From the NCBI GenBank assembly GCA_035307785.1, contig DATGHS010000048.1, forward strand, positions 1 to 17,101: DNA of 17,101 nucleotides, written 5' to 3'. This DNA is from DATGHS01 sp035307785 (GTDB lineage Bacteria > Planctomycetota > Planctomycetia > Gemmatales > Gemmataceae). Shown piece by piece: positions 1 through 7,823 of the stretch. The notes beneath the pieces were generated by a model, which worked only from the letters and a program-made list of their open reading frames with translations, searched no databases and had not been told where the DNA came from. A program made the translations under genes and the position numbers. Numbering within the stretch: the first letter of the stretch is position 1; every line of letters begins with the position of its first letter.

Positions 1-1
1 C

Positions 2-241
2 GACCTCGTCGACAATCAGAACAAGAAGAAAATCCTGCTCAACTTCGGCAATGTGGAATTCCTCTCCAGCGCCGCGTTGGGCAAGTTGATTACGCTCAAC
101 AAGAAGGTGCAACAATCCGGCGGCAAGCTGGTCATGTGCAAGATTGCCAAGGAAATCCTGGAAGTTTTCGAAATCACCAAACTCGACAAGCTCTTCAAGA
201 TTTACAAAGACGAACAAACGGCCATGCAAGCATTCTCGTGA
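2..241 (+). CDS. STAS-domain anti-sigma factor antagonist (5' truncated by window edge)
   Basis: The reading frame is open from the window edge to the TGA at 239-241, giving the last 79 residues of a STAS protein of the SpoIIAA/RsbV type. Such proteins bind anti-sigma kinases in partner-switching cascades and are turned off by Ser/Thr phosphorylation. The core reads VEFLSSAALGKLI followed by a GGKLVMCKI strand and an ILEVFEI helix, as in the paralogue starting at 322; the two proteins are nearly identical over the shared core. In the position of the classical DSSGLG motif this family has SSAALG, so the phospho-acceptor would be the second Ser, and the usual preceding Asp is replaced by Ser. 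The N-terminal strand lies outside the window. The family call is firm; the target sigma factor is unknown. Confidence 0.85.
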   Translation, partial: DLVDNQNKKKILLNFGNVEFLSSAALGKLITLNKKVQQSGGKLVMCKIAKEILEVFEITKLDKLFKIYKDEQTAMQAFS

Positions 242-321
242 GCTACCGCGCCGTGGGGAGCTAGGGCTCACCGCAATGAGGCCCCTCGATCTCGCGGCAT
301 GGTATCCGGAGTGACCGGTCT

Positions 322-666
322 ATGGCGTCACAAGGTGATATCACCATCGTCTATCTGAAGAAGTTTTTGCCGGTCCTTGATGGAGAAAACCTTCAGACTC
401 TTGGCGAACAGTTATTCGATCTCGTTGACAACCAGGGCAAGCGGAAAGTTCTGCTCAATTTTGAAGGTGTTGTATTCGTGTCCAGTGCGGCCCTCGGCAA
501 ATTGATCACGCTGAACAAGAAAATCCAGAAGGCCGGGGGCAAGTTGGTGATGTGCGCGATCGCCGAACCGATTTTGGAGGTCTTCGAGGTAGTCAAGCTC
601 GATCGGTTGGTCAGCATTTGTCCCGACCAACCGAGCGGTTTGGCCGTATTGCAGGCCGCGACATAG
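322..666 (+). CDS. STAS-domain anti-sigma factor antagonist (RsbV/SpoIIAA-like)
   Basis: This 114-residue protein is a complete single STAS domain, the usual length for anti-anti-sigma factors. The N-terminal strand (ITIVYL, residues 7-12) leads to the helix LGEQLFDLVDNQGK, the central strand VLLNFEGVVFV, and the phosphorylation-site loop S54-S55-A-A-L-G. S55 aligns with the phosphorylated Ser of SpoIIAA, and S54 replaces the normal Asp. The ATG at 322 is preceded by GGAG at 308-311 and there is no earlier in-frame start. It lies 80 nt after a near-identical STAS gene and about 290 nt before an RsbW-like ATPase on the same strand, which suggests one partner-switching module. The repeat of the core (AALGKLITLNKK, GGKLVMC, ILEVFE) indicates recent tandem duplication. 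Which sigma factor or other output it controls cannot be seen. Confidence 0.9.
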   Translation: MASQGDITIVYLKKFLPVLDGENLQTLGEQLFDLVDNQGKRKVLLNFEGVVFVSSAALGKLITLNKKIQKAGGKLVMCAIAEPILEVFEVVKLDRLVSICPDQPSGLAVLQAAT

Positions 667-953
667 AAACTGCCGCGACCGACGTAGGGTTGTATCCCGG
701 CCGGTTTCTTGGGCCGTCTGGGGAACGCCGGATCCAGGCTGTCCGGCTTCGAGTGTGGCAGGCTCATTACTTCAAGCGGTAGGACCAGGAAGAGGCTGGA
801 TCTGGGCTGTCTGGCCGATTGGTTCCTCGCCATGGAATGAAGTCGTGCGGCCATCCTTTTGAGGAGTTCCTGTTTATCTTTCCGTTCTCGTCCCGGAAAT
901 ACGCGGAGAGTTTCCATCAGGATGAATCGTGTCCCTCAGCCCAGCAGGTAGCC

Positions 954-1391
954 ATGACTTCTCCAATGTCGAACCACTATCCGGCGGATCTTGTCATCCC
1001 CAGCGACCTGGATGAAGCGCGCCGCGTGCAGACCGAGATTGAAACACTGCTGCAAACGGATACTCACTTTACCGAGATGGAGATTTTCTCCATCAAGATG
1101 GCGCTCGAAGAAGCCATTGTGAACGCCATTAAGCACGGCAATCAGATGGACCCCAAGAAGATGGTCCGCATCGCGTATCGGGTGACCAAAGATCAATTCG
1201 ACGTGATGATCACCGACGAGGGCCCCGGTTTCAATCCGGACGATGTGCCCGATCCCACCGCTCCCGAAAACCTGGAACGCCCCTGTGGCCGGGGGCTTTT
1301 GCTGATGCGCCATTACATGAATCACATCGCATACCAAGGTTCCGGCAACATCGTGGTCATGAGCAAATCGTGCGCGAACGGTAAATGCTGA
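954..1391 (+). CDS. Anti-sigma regulatory factor, RsbW/SpoIIAB-like HATPase
   Basis: This 145-residue protein is a stand-alone GHKL ATPase of the serine-kinase anti-sigma type (HATPase_c_2). The N-box reads LEEAIVNAIKHGN (E52/E53, N57, H61, N63), the G1 box is DEGPGF (88-93), and the G2 box is CGRGLLLM (111-118). Members bind a sigma factor or other partner and phosphorylate the cognate STAS protein on Ser. The open frame extends to an ATG at 819, but the extra 45 residues have no family similarity. The ATG at 954 has AGG six nt upstream and gives the normal length; an ATG at 966 is also possible. The STAS paralogues upstream on the same strand are the obvious partners. The gene converges with a hybrid histidine kinase 93 nt away. 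Confidence 0.9.
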   Translation: MTSPMSNHYPADLVIPSDLDEARRVQTEIETLLQTDTHFTEMEIFSIKMALEEAIVNAIKHGNQMDPKKMVRIAYRVTKDQFDVMITDEGPGFNPDDVPDPTAPENLERPCGRGLLLMRHYMNHIAYQGSGNIVVMSKSCANGKC

Positions 1392-1483
1392 ATTCCAATT
1401 TGAAATGGAAGCGCGCGTTCCGAGAGAATGGAACGAGCCGCTTGCGTTTTCGCCGCCGCCGATCCGGTGTGTCACCGTTCGCT

Positions 1484-3385
1484 CTAGTTCGCCAACACTT
1501 CGCGAACTTTTCGCGACAGCATTTCCATGCTGAACGGCTTCCGCATGAAGTTGAGGTCGGCCGCTTGGAGCCCCTGCCGGACCACGTCATCATCGGTATA
1601 TCCGGAAAGAAACAGGACCTTGGTGTCCGGACGCAAAACCGCCAGGCGATCGGCCAGCTGGGGTCCGCCCATTTCCGGCATGACCACATCGGAGATCAAT
1701 AAGTGGATCGGTCCCTCGAATTGCTCGGCAATCCGCACCCCCTCGCCGCCATGACTGGCCTCCAGCACCCGGTAGCCCGCCAACTCGAGCGATCTGCGAG
1801 CAAACCGGCGCACGCCGTCCTCATCTTCCACCAGCAGAATCGTCTCATTGCCGCGCGGCGCGATCTCGATGCGAGGATGCGACTTCCTGGTTGCTTTCCA
1901 TTCTCCAACCTGCGGCAAATAGATTTTGAAGGTGGTGCCGCGGCCAACCTGGCTCTCGACCAAAATGTGACCACCGCTCTGGGTGATGACGCCGTGGACC
2001 ACGGCCAAACCCAAACCGGTCCCTTTACCGCGTTCTTTCGTGGTAAAAAACGGCTCGAACACGTGCGCCTGGATTTCGGGCGTCATGCCGATGCCCGTAT
2101 CGTTAATCGCCAACAACACATAGCGGCCCGGCGGAGCCTGGGCGTGGCCGTTTGAATGCGCGTCGCTGATCTCCACGTTGGCGGTGGTGATGGTAAGCTT
2201 GCCGCCGGTAGGCATGGCATCGCGGGCATTGACGGCCAGATTCAAGAAGACCTGGTCGATCTGGCCCGGGTCCGCCTTCACGGGACCCAGGTCGGACGCC
2301 AGGCAGGTGGTCAAGGTCACGTCTTCGCCAATGACCCGGCGCAGGATATTCTCAATACCCTGGATGCGCTCGTTGATGTTGAGGGTCTGTGGTTCGAGAA
2401 CCTGGCGGCGACTAAAAGCCAGCAGTTGGGTCGTGAGTGATGCCGACCGTTGCCCGGCCTTGGCGATTTCTTCGACGAACGGTCGAGCCCATGCGCCGAG
2501 GTCCGGGCGAGTCAGCAGGATCTCCGCGTAGCCGTTAATGATCGTGAGGAGGTTGTTGAAGTCATGAGCCACGCCGCCCGCCAGTTGCCCGATCGCCTCC
2601 ATTTTTTGTGATTGCCGCAACCCTTCTTCCAGCCGCAGCCGAGCCCGGATGTCACGGTGGAAGGCCGCCGTGCCGATGATCCGTCCGTGTATGTCGCGAA
2701 TGACCGACCGGCTAATGGATACGGGGATGAGTTTGCCGTCTTTGTGCCGGCGCAGCGCCTCGAAAGGCGGCACTTGTTCGCCGTGCCGCAAGCGCTCCAA
2801 CACCGCCCGCAAGCGGCCTTCTTCATCGGGCGGGACCAGCAAGTAGACCGGCCGGCCGACGGCTTCCGCGGCTGTGTAACCATAGAGCCGTTCTGCGGCC
2901 GCGTTCCAGCTTACGATCGTATCATCCAGGTCTTCACCACAGATCGCGTCGTTCGATGACTCCACAATCGCCGCGAGCCGAAAGACCCGCTCTTCGAGCT
3001 GCCGGCGTTCGCTGACGTCACGCGCCGTGATGAGACCTAGAGTTCGGATGCGCGTGTGGAGCCGGTTCACGGTGAGGTTGACTGGCAGCCAAACTCCGCC
3101 CTGCTGATGCCGCAGGAGAAAGTCTTCGTTCGAATGAAAAACCCCTGTGTGCTTGAACGCATTGCGCAGCCGGTTCAGCCCTCCGGATACGGGAGAACGG
3201 AACAGATAGGTAATCTGCATGGTCAACAGCTCGCGATAAGCAAACCCGCACAGCCTCTCGGTGGCGGGGTTCACATCCAGGATCGCCTCGCTGTCGGGGT
3301 CGAACAAGAACAGGGCGTCGCCGCACTCTTCGAAAAGCGTGGCGGCCATTTCTTCGCGACTCACGGTTTGGTGCCAGACGGCCAT
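1484..3385 (-). CDS. Hybrid sensor histidine kinase (PAS-PAS-HisKA-HATPase-REC)
   Basis: This 633-residue protein appears cytoplasmic, with no membrane segment. Two PAS domains (about 15-130 and 135-250) precede a short coiled linker. The HisKA box is GGVAHDFNNLL with phospho-acceptor H274. The ATPase domain has an N-box (N382, N386), a G1 box NDTGIGM (428-434), an F-box FEPFFTTK and a G2 box GKGTGLGLA (453-461). The C-terminal receiver domain (about 515-633) has acidic residues E520/D521, phospho-acceptor D566 (SDVVMP), S594 and K616. There is no DNA-binding output, so it would pass phosphate on or act through its receiver. The ATG at 3385 has GGAG eight nt upstream and lies inside the end of the Ser/Thr kinase gene (25-nt overlap). 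A GTG at 3364 forms a GTGA overlap with the upstream stop and is an alternative start. The two genes are therefore probably translationally coupled. Confidence 0.93.
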   Translation of the reverse strand: MAVWHQTVSREEMAATLFEECGDALFLFDPDSEAILDVNPATERLCGFAYRELLTMQITYLFRSPVSGGLNRLRNAFKHTGVFHSNEDFLLRHQQGGVWLPVNLTVNRLHTRIRTLGLITARDVSERRQLEERVFRLAAIVESSNDAICGEDLDDTIVSWNAAAERLYGYTAAEAVGRPVYLLVPPDEEGRLRAVLERLRHGEQVPPFEALRRHKDGKLIPVSISRSVIRDIHGRIIGTAAFHRDIRARLRLEEGLRQSQKMEAIGQLAGGVAHDFNNLLTIINGYAEILLTRPDLGAWARPFVEEIAKAGQRSASLTTQLLAFSRRQVLEPQTLNINERIQGIENILRRVIGEDVTLTTCLASDLGPVKADPGQIDQVFLNLAVNARDAMPTGGKLTITTANVEISDAHSNGHAQAPPGRYVLLAINDTGIGMTPEIQAHVFEPFFTTKERGKGTGLGLAVVHGVITQSGGHILVESQVGRGTTFKIYLPQVGEWKATRKSHPRIEIAPRGNETILLVEDEDGVRRFARRSLELAGYRVLEASHGGEGVRIAEQFEGPIHLLISDVVMPEMGGPQLADRLAVLRPDTKVLFLSGYTDDDVVRQGLQAADLNFMRKPFSMEMLSRKVREVLAN

Positions 3386-5202
3386 ACGAAAATCTCCACG
3401 TCATCGACCCAGGCTTTGCCCGTGCCGCGGTATTCGATCACCACATTGCGGCCATTCCCTTCGGTGCAATAGGGCGGCCACTCCCAAACGACACAGTACG
3501 TTCGCCATTCCGGCGAGGGCTGGATGCAATCCTCCAGGCGGTATTCGCGCGCCTCCATTCCCGGCTGCGGGGCCAGGTACGCATGCGATTTGCTTCGTTT
3601 CCGCAAGGCCTCGGCCAGCGGGCCGCGGTCCTCATTGGGCAGGTACAATGGCATGGTCGGCCCAATCGTCAGGCGGCCGGTGCCTTCTTCGGCGCGAGCG
3701 CGATAGCGCAAGAACATCACGGTTCCGGGTTCGGGAGCGCGCCGGAGCCACTGGAAGCACATTACCTCCGCCGGCGCGCCTTCCGATTTGTCGAGCAGCA
3801 AGGCGGGGTCGTCTGGTCGATCCGGCGGGCAAGCGACTTCGATACCGTTGCCACGGTTCCAGACTTGGGTTGGCGGCTTCTTCCAAGGGCCATCCCCGTC
3901 GTGTTCCCAGAGCCGTTTGCCGCTGAAGTCGCCGGCCAGCACGAAATTGTCTTCGGGCAACCTTCGAGGCCAACGGGCCGCGGCCGGCCAGGCCGCCAGG
4001 AATGTCCGCCCGCTTGTCGGTCCGTACAGAGGGTGAAAGAATCCGTCGGCATCGGTGGAGCGCACGAACATCGCGGGTCGCGGTTCCGGCCAGCGCGGCA
4101 GCGGGGGGTCAGTTTCGCCTTCCGGAGCTCGAGTACTCACTTGCAGGAACCTCGCCGGCTCGCTCCTCCCGTCGATCATGCCGTCGAATGCCGCCAGGCT
4201 ATCGGGCTCATCGCCCAGTAGCCAAACATGAGGAGCCTGCGGCGCCGGAAGGGTCGGTTGGTTGCTCCCTTTTTGGCCGGTGACGAACCACGCTACTAGC
4301 ACCATGATCAGCACCAGCGCAGCTGCGAGCGCCAGCCGCTTCTTGGTTTTCGGCAACAGCGCCGCCAACAGGGCGCTTCGAAACGCTTCCACACTCGCCG
4401 GCCGGTGCTCGGCGCGGCGTGCCAGGCCGCAGCGCAACACCTCGTCCACGGCGGCAGGAAGTTGGACATTGTATCGGGAAACCTTTTCATACGCCCGGCC
4501 GGGTAGTCGGCCCGTCAGCAACTCGTAACTCAACACGGCCAGGGAATACACGTCGCTTCGTTCATCGACTGCCAGGCCATGGCGTTGTTCAAGCGAACTG
4601 TAGTCTACCGTTCCCTCGGCCTGGTCCAGGTCGGTGCCAGCTTGCGCTTCCCTGCTTGCCTGGGCCAGGCCGAAATCCGCCAGCTTGATTTCGCCGCCCG
4701 GCGGACACAGGATGTTCTCGGGTTTCAAGTCGAGGTGCAGGATGCCGTGTTCATGAATATAAGACAGAGCGCGGGCGACTTTATCCAACAGCGCGGCCGT
4801 CTTCGAAATCGGCCACGGCCCGCTCTGCATCATCGCCCGCAACGACGTTCCTTCCACGAATTCGGTTACGAGCAAGCTCAACTTGTCGCCGGGGATGAAG
4901 TCATGGATGGCGAGAACATTGGGATGCGAGAGCGATGCCAGGAGCCGGGTTTCGCCTTCAAAGTTGAGGGGAGCCGCGCCGCGCCGCGGCGTCCGAACGA
5001 CTTTGACCGCCACGGTGCGCTGGAGGCTGAGCTGGCAGGCTCGGTAAACGACCCCTCGGCCGCCTTCGCCGACCTTTTCAAGCAGTTCATAGCCCGCGAT
5101 GAGCGGAATCGTCTCGGTGACTTCCAACGGTCGGCCCTGATGGCTTGGCGCCAGCTCGCCGCTCCTGCGCTTGGGGTGGCGGGAATGAGAAGCACCGGCC
5201 AC
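3361..5202 (-). CDS. Transmembrane serine/threonine protein kinase with C-terminal extracytoplasmic domain
   Basis: This 613-residue protein has a Hanks-type kinase domain at about 37-280: glycine loop GEGGRG (45-50), K67 in VAVKVV, E84 in helix C, catalytic loop HLDLKPEN (156-163) and DFG (176-178). The usual HRD Arg is Leu157, a non-RD loop, and the APE region reads SSLEQ instead of MAPEQ. One membrane helix (about 289-308) follows. The roughly 300 residues after it should lie outside the cytoplasm. Their end (RNVVIEY...KAWVDDVEIFVW) looks like the last strands of a jelly-roll or carbohydrate-binding-like sandwich; that is inference from pattern only. The start is a GTG, the only ordinary start between the upstream in-frame stop at 5218-5220 and the kinase domain, and it has no clear Shine-Dalgarno. 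The hybrid histidine kinase gene overlaps its 3' end, suggesting joint signalling. Confidence 0.9.
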   Translation of the reverse strand: MAGASHSRHPKRRSGELAPSHQGRPLEVTETIPLIAGYELLEKVGEGGRGVVYRACQLSLQRTVAVKVVRTPRRGAAPLNFEGETRLLASLSHPNVLAIHDFIPGDKLSLLVTEFVEGTSLRAMMQSGPWPISKTAALLDKVARALSYIHEHGILHLDLKPENILCPPGGEIKLADFGLAQASREAQAGTDLDQAEGTVDYSSLEQRHGLAVDERSDVYSLAVLSYELLTGRLPGRAYEKVSRYNVQLPAAVDEVLRCGLARRAEHRPASVEAFRSALLAALLPKTKKRLALAAALVLIMVLVAWFVTGQKGSNQPTLPAPQAPHVWLLGDEPDSLAAFDGMIDGRSEPARFLQVSTRAPEGETDPPLPRWPEPRPAMFVRSTDADGFFHPLYGPTSGRTFLAAWPAAARWPRRLPEDNFVLAGDFSGKRLWEHDGDGPWKKPPTQVWNRGNGIEVACPPDRPDDPALLLDKSEGAPAEVMCFQWLRRAPEPGTVMFLRYRARAEEGTGRLTIGPTMPLYLPNEDRGPLAEALRKRSKSHAYLAPQPGMEAREYRLEDCIQPSPEWRTYCVVWEWPPYCTEGNGRNVVIEYRGTGKAWVDDVEIFVWPSGTKP

Positions 5203-5308
5203 GTGCTGGTGGGGAGGTCACCGAGATCCAGGCCGGTAGGTTGGAGCGACTCGATACCTTCTAGGGCAAGCATAGTACAAAAATGGGCCAGCGCGAAATG
5301 GCCGACAA

Positions 5309-5653
5309 ATGCAATTACCAGCTTTTCCAGTCCTGAAACCGATTGAATCAACGTGGGCTGAGAAAACGAGAGTCCCAAGCCGGCTTCCGCGCAAAGAAGA
5401 CGGCAAACGGTCGGTCAAATGCTTATACAAGAAAAACGAAAAGGAGGTCGGTTCCTTCCACGGAGAGGATTACAAGTACGGCAGCGATAGTGTGCTCCGC
5501 TTTCGCCAAGTATTTGATCAAAAACCGGTTGGGTCGTGGGCCGACAACATCATCCTCGGCTGCATTGCCAACAAGGATCGTTTGCAATTCCGCTGGCAAA
5601 ACCCGGGCAAAGCAGCCGGGCCGTTCACGACGCTGACCAGGGTAAAGGAGTGA
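5309..5653 (+). CDS. Possible small hypothetical protein or gene remnant
   Basis: This is a 114-codon open frame diverging from the Ser/Thr kinase gene. The first 45 residues look unlike a normal protein start, being basic with no signal or fold pattern. The last 65 have a beta-rich pattern (YGSDSVLRFRQ, GSWADNIILGCIANKDRLQFRWQN) resembling small secreted or cytosolic beta-sandwich proteins in which glycines and tryptophans recur with alternating hydrophobics. A perfect AAGGAGGT lies inside the frame at 5441-5448, just before this better part, but no start codon follows at a usable distance. This may be the 3' end of a decayed gene or a real short gene with a wrongly placed start. I do not recognise the family. 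Codon use does not decide the matter by eye. Confidence 0.35.
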   Translation: MQLPAFPVLKPIESTWAEKTRVPSRLPRKEDGKRSVKCLYKKNEKEVGSFHGEDYKYGSDSVLRFRQVFDQKPVGSWADNIILGCIANKDRLQFRWQNPGKAAGPFTTLTRVKE

Positions 5654-5655
5654 AA

Positions 5656-5719
5656 GTTCGTAGTCCCGCCTTCAGGCAGAATCCTCTTTACATTTCCGCC
5701 TTCAGGCGGAACTATGAAC
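5656..5719. repeat. Paired GC-rich dyad repeat (REP/MITE-like) between convergent genes
   Basis: Two copies of a hairpin unit occur: CCGCCTTCAGGCAGAA at 5666-5681 and CCGCCTTCAGGCGGAA at 5697-5712. The second is a perfect CCGCC/GGCGG dyad. The pair is flanked by an outer inverted repeat, GTTCGTAGT at 5656-5664 and ACTATGAAC at 5711-5719, which match with one mismatch after reverse complementing. The element ends a few nt from the minus-strand gene stop at 5732 and begins just after the stop of the plus-strand ORF at 5653. It could act as a bidirectional terminator or RNA-stabilising hairpin, or be a dispersed non-autonomous repeat. Confidence 0.7.
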
Positions 5720-5731
5720 GAATCCAACTCG

Positions 5732-6508
5732 TTACCTTCTCTTGGCCGCCGCCATAGGTTTGCCCAGCTGTTCTGGGCCATTCCCATCAATGTCCGGACT
5801 GATCTTAAGCGTCACCTGAAAGCCGAAGTCCTTTTTCAGCGCGCCGTGGAATGGTTCCCAGTAACTGATCCAGAGCGGGTCGAGCGCCGGGTCAGGCGCG
5901 AACTCCGAAGACGAAGCCTTGCACATCTTCAGGGTGCGCGGATGGGCGGCGCTGACCGTGAACGTCTGGTGCAAATGATACTGCCCGGCTACCAATCCAA
6001 CTGCCGCCGGCCCCTGGTGCATGTTCACCGAAAGGTTCTCGCCGCCGGTGACGCAATGACTGGGCATCTCGATGGCGAGGAGTTCGACATTGCCGCAAGC
6101 GAGTGCAGCATGCGCCGGCCCCTGCGCCGCGGACCCGCTACCGGGATGCGTGCGCAGCAGGCCGATCAGCCTTCCTTCCAGAGTAACTTTGGCCCGCTTG
6201 ACCTTGGGATTCTCGAAATTGATTTCAAAAAGTTGGTCGAGTTCGAAGATCATTGCCGCCGTAGAGTCCTTGATGGGGTGCGCTCCGGCCACTGCCACCC
6301 CGGTCATCGAGATGACGATGGTATCCGGGGCTGGCTGAGTGACATCGATATTTCCCCCGCCGGTATGCGTGAAGCCCTGGCGCTGCGGCAACGCCTGGCT
6401 GTTCCGGTCTTGGAGTGTAATCGTAACCTGCGGTCCCACCGTCGGCGGTTCCGCTCGTACTAACGATGGGAGAGCCGCCACCACGATGCCGAACAACCAT
6501 TTCTTCAT
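5732..6508 (-). CDS. Secreted hypothetical protein, planctomycete type
   Basis: This 258-residue protein starts with a classical signal peptide (MKKWLFGIVVAALPSLVRA, cleavage after VRA). The mature part has no membrane helix and shows blocks such as HTGGGNIDVTQPAPD, VISMTGVAVAGAHPI, LEGRLIGLLRTH, GENLSVN and SSSEFAPDPALDPLWISYWEPFHG (given in pieces), which suggest a conserved beta-rich globular protein, but I cannot name an activity. The ATG at 6508 is chosen because AAGGAGG lies at 6515-6521, six nt away, and because the signal peptide begins there; the frame is open further upstream. The gene starts 34 nt after the stop of the beta-barrel gene before it, so the two are probably one operon, consistent with a periplasmic or envelope role. 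Confidence 0.75.
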   Translation of the reverse strand: MKKWLFGIVVAALPSLVRAEPPTVGPQVTITLQDRNSQALPQRQGFTHTGGGNIDVTQPAPDTIVISMTGVAVAGAHPIKDSTAAMIFELDQLFEINFENPKVKRAKVTLEGRLIGLLRTHPGSGSAAQGPAHAALACGNVELLAIEMPSHCVTGGENLSVNMHQGPAAVGLVAGQYHLHQTFTVSAAHPRTLKMCKASSSEFAPDPALDPLWISYWEPFHGALKKDFGFQVTLKISPDIDGNGPEQLGKPMAAAKRR

Positions 6509-6542
6509 GTCATGCCTCCTTGCATCAGAGTTCATGGCCGGA

Positions 6543-7769
6543 CTACCAGCGCAAAATACAATCCGTCGCGGCAGTGAATAGCCCTGGCCGATTTTCGAAC
6601 GGCAACGCACTCGAGTTCACGTCGTAGCGGACTTCGGGGCGGATGATAATCCCGCGGCGCGGTTTGAACGAGATGCCCGCCGTTATGGCCGTATACAAGC
6701 CGCTGAAACCGGTGCGCTGTCCCTGGACGTCGTCGAAGAATTCCAGCCGTGTCGTGCCGCTTAATCGCGGCGCGAAGTCATACGTCAAGTAGTTCAAGAC
6801 GCCGAACCAATTCGCGAAGCCGATGCCCGGCACGTTGGTGGTGAAGCCGTACAAGCTTTCAAAGGAATAGTGCAGCCGCGGATTGAATAGGTGGGTGTAG
6901 ACCAGGTCGAAGATTTCCGGATTGTGGAAGTTTTGCGCCACATTGAATCGCCCCGAGCCGAGGATCACGTTAAAAAGCACGCTGTTGCGGCCATCGGGCG
7001 GCGCCCATTTCACACTGCCCATCCCATAGGGCGACGAGGCCGGGTCAATAAAAATATCGTTGCCCAACATCAAGCCGGCTTGGAACGACCAGGCGTCGGT
7101 AAGCTTGAGAGTACCCATGATTCCGGCATGGGTGAACGGGTCGTAGATGAACGTGTAGGCATGCGACAGTAGAGCGTTGCTGGGAGCGTCGTTGGCTTCC
7201 ACACCATATTGGCAGAAGATTCGGCCAATCTTGATATCGAGACCACGACCGATGGTGGGGAAGTAGGCCTCGGCATAGAACTGGATCGGGTCGATGCCGT
7301 ACAAATTCGGCTGACCGTTGTTGGCCGTCAACTGATCGCTAAAGAGGCCGCGTGCGACGGTGAAGCGGTAATCGTTGCCCGGCAAGATCGTGTCGCTGCG
7401 GAAACCAAACGTAGGCTCCGTCGTCCCGCTGGTAACAACGCTGCGCTCGAAGCGCAGCCAGTTTTGTTGCAAAAGGAACTGGTTGGCGGCGTAATTGAAG
7501 CCCATCGGCAGTTGGTTTTGGCCGGTCGTGCTCGCGGTGAAGGACATATCGGTCCAGCCGGAAATCTGCAGGCGATTGGAATCGAGCAGCCAGCCCGGCC
7601 AGGTCCCTTGCAAATAGCGCATCAGTAGCCAACGATCCGGAGGCGCAGGGGCGAGAGCCGAAGACGTTGGCGCCTCTTCCGCCGCGGGCGGCTCGGACTG
7701 GGCTTCGGCGGCACCCGGTTCGGCTTGCCCCAGCGACAGTGCCAGGCTCAGGAGCAGCGGTTGCACCAT
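6543..7769 (-). CDS. Outer-membrane beta-barrel protein (BBP2/OmpL-like porin)
   Basis: The protein has 408 residues from the ATG at 7769. It begins with a short signal peptide (MVQPLLLSLALSLGQA) and an acidic, Pro/Ala-rich linker. A barrel-like region with amphipathic strands rich in Tyr, Phe, Trp and Gly then runs to the C-terminus, which ends in an aromatic residue (ILRW). Blocks shared with the neighbouring 581-residue paralogue are the pairs NLYGIDP/NLYGYDL, YFPTIGRGL/YFPRIAQGL, IKIGR/MRVGR and AGIMGTLKLTDAWSFQAG/TGIMFTLMLNDQWQVQGA. Members are thought to form outer-membrane channels; the substrate is unknown. The open frame continues upstream to 7883 but those residues are Cys/Arg-rich and not signal-like; an ATG at 7808 is an alternative start. 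No good Shine-Dalgarno precedes 7769. A conserved element shared with the paralogue lies 55 nt upstream. Confidence 0.85.
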   Translation of the reverse strand: MVQPLLLSLALSLGQAEPGAAEAQSEPPAAEEAPTSSALAPAPPDRWLLMRYLQGTWPGWLLDSNRLQISGWTDMSFTASTTGQNQLPMGFNYAANQFLLQQNWLRFERSVVTSGTTEPTFGFRSDTILPGNDYRFTVARGLFSDQLTANNGQPNLYGIDPIQFYAEAYFPTIGRGLDIKIGRIFCQYGVEANDAPSNALLSHAYTFIYDPFTHAGIMGTLKLTDAWSFQAGLMLGNDIFIDPASSPYGMGSVKWAPPDGRNSVLFNVILGSGRFNVAQNFHNPEIFDLVYTHLFNPRLHYSFESLYGFTTNVPGIGFANWFGVLNYLTYDFAPRLSGTTRLEFFDDVQGQRTGFSGLYTAITAGISFKPRRGIIIRPEVRYDVNSSALPFENRPGLFTAATDCILRW

Positions 7770-7823
7770 GACAACACCGGCCTGGGGAAGAGTATGGGCG
7801 CAAGCCATCCGCCTACGCGCACA

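Noticed and set aside
727..747. Hairpin GCCGGA/TCCGGC between the STAS and RsbW-like genes
   Set aside because: The stem is six bp with a nine-nt loop and no T-tract; such dyads are expected by chance in GC-rich DNA.
1416..1435. Hairpin CGTTCC/GGAACG between convergent RsbW-like and histidine kinase genes
   Set aside because: It is well placed for a bidirectional terminator, but it has only six bp and no T-tract on either side.
6509..6610. N-terminal extension of the secreted hypothetical protein to 6610
   Set aside because: It would overlap the upstream barrel gene by about 70 nt and bury the signal peptide; the strong AAGGAGG at 6515-6521 fixes the start at 6508.
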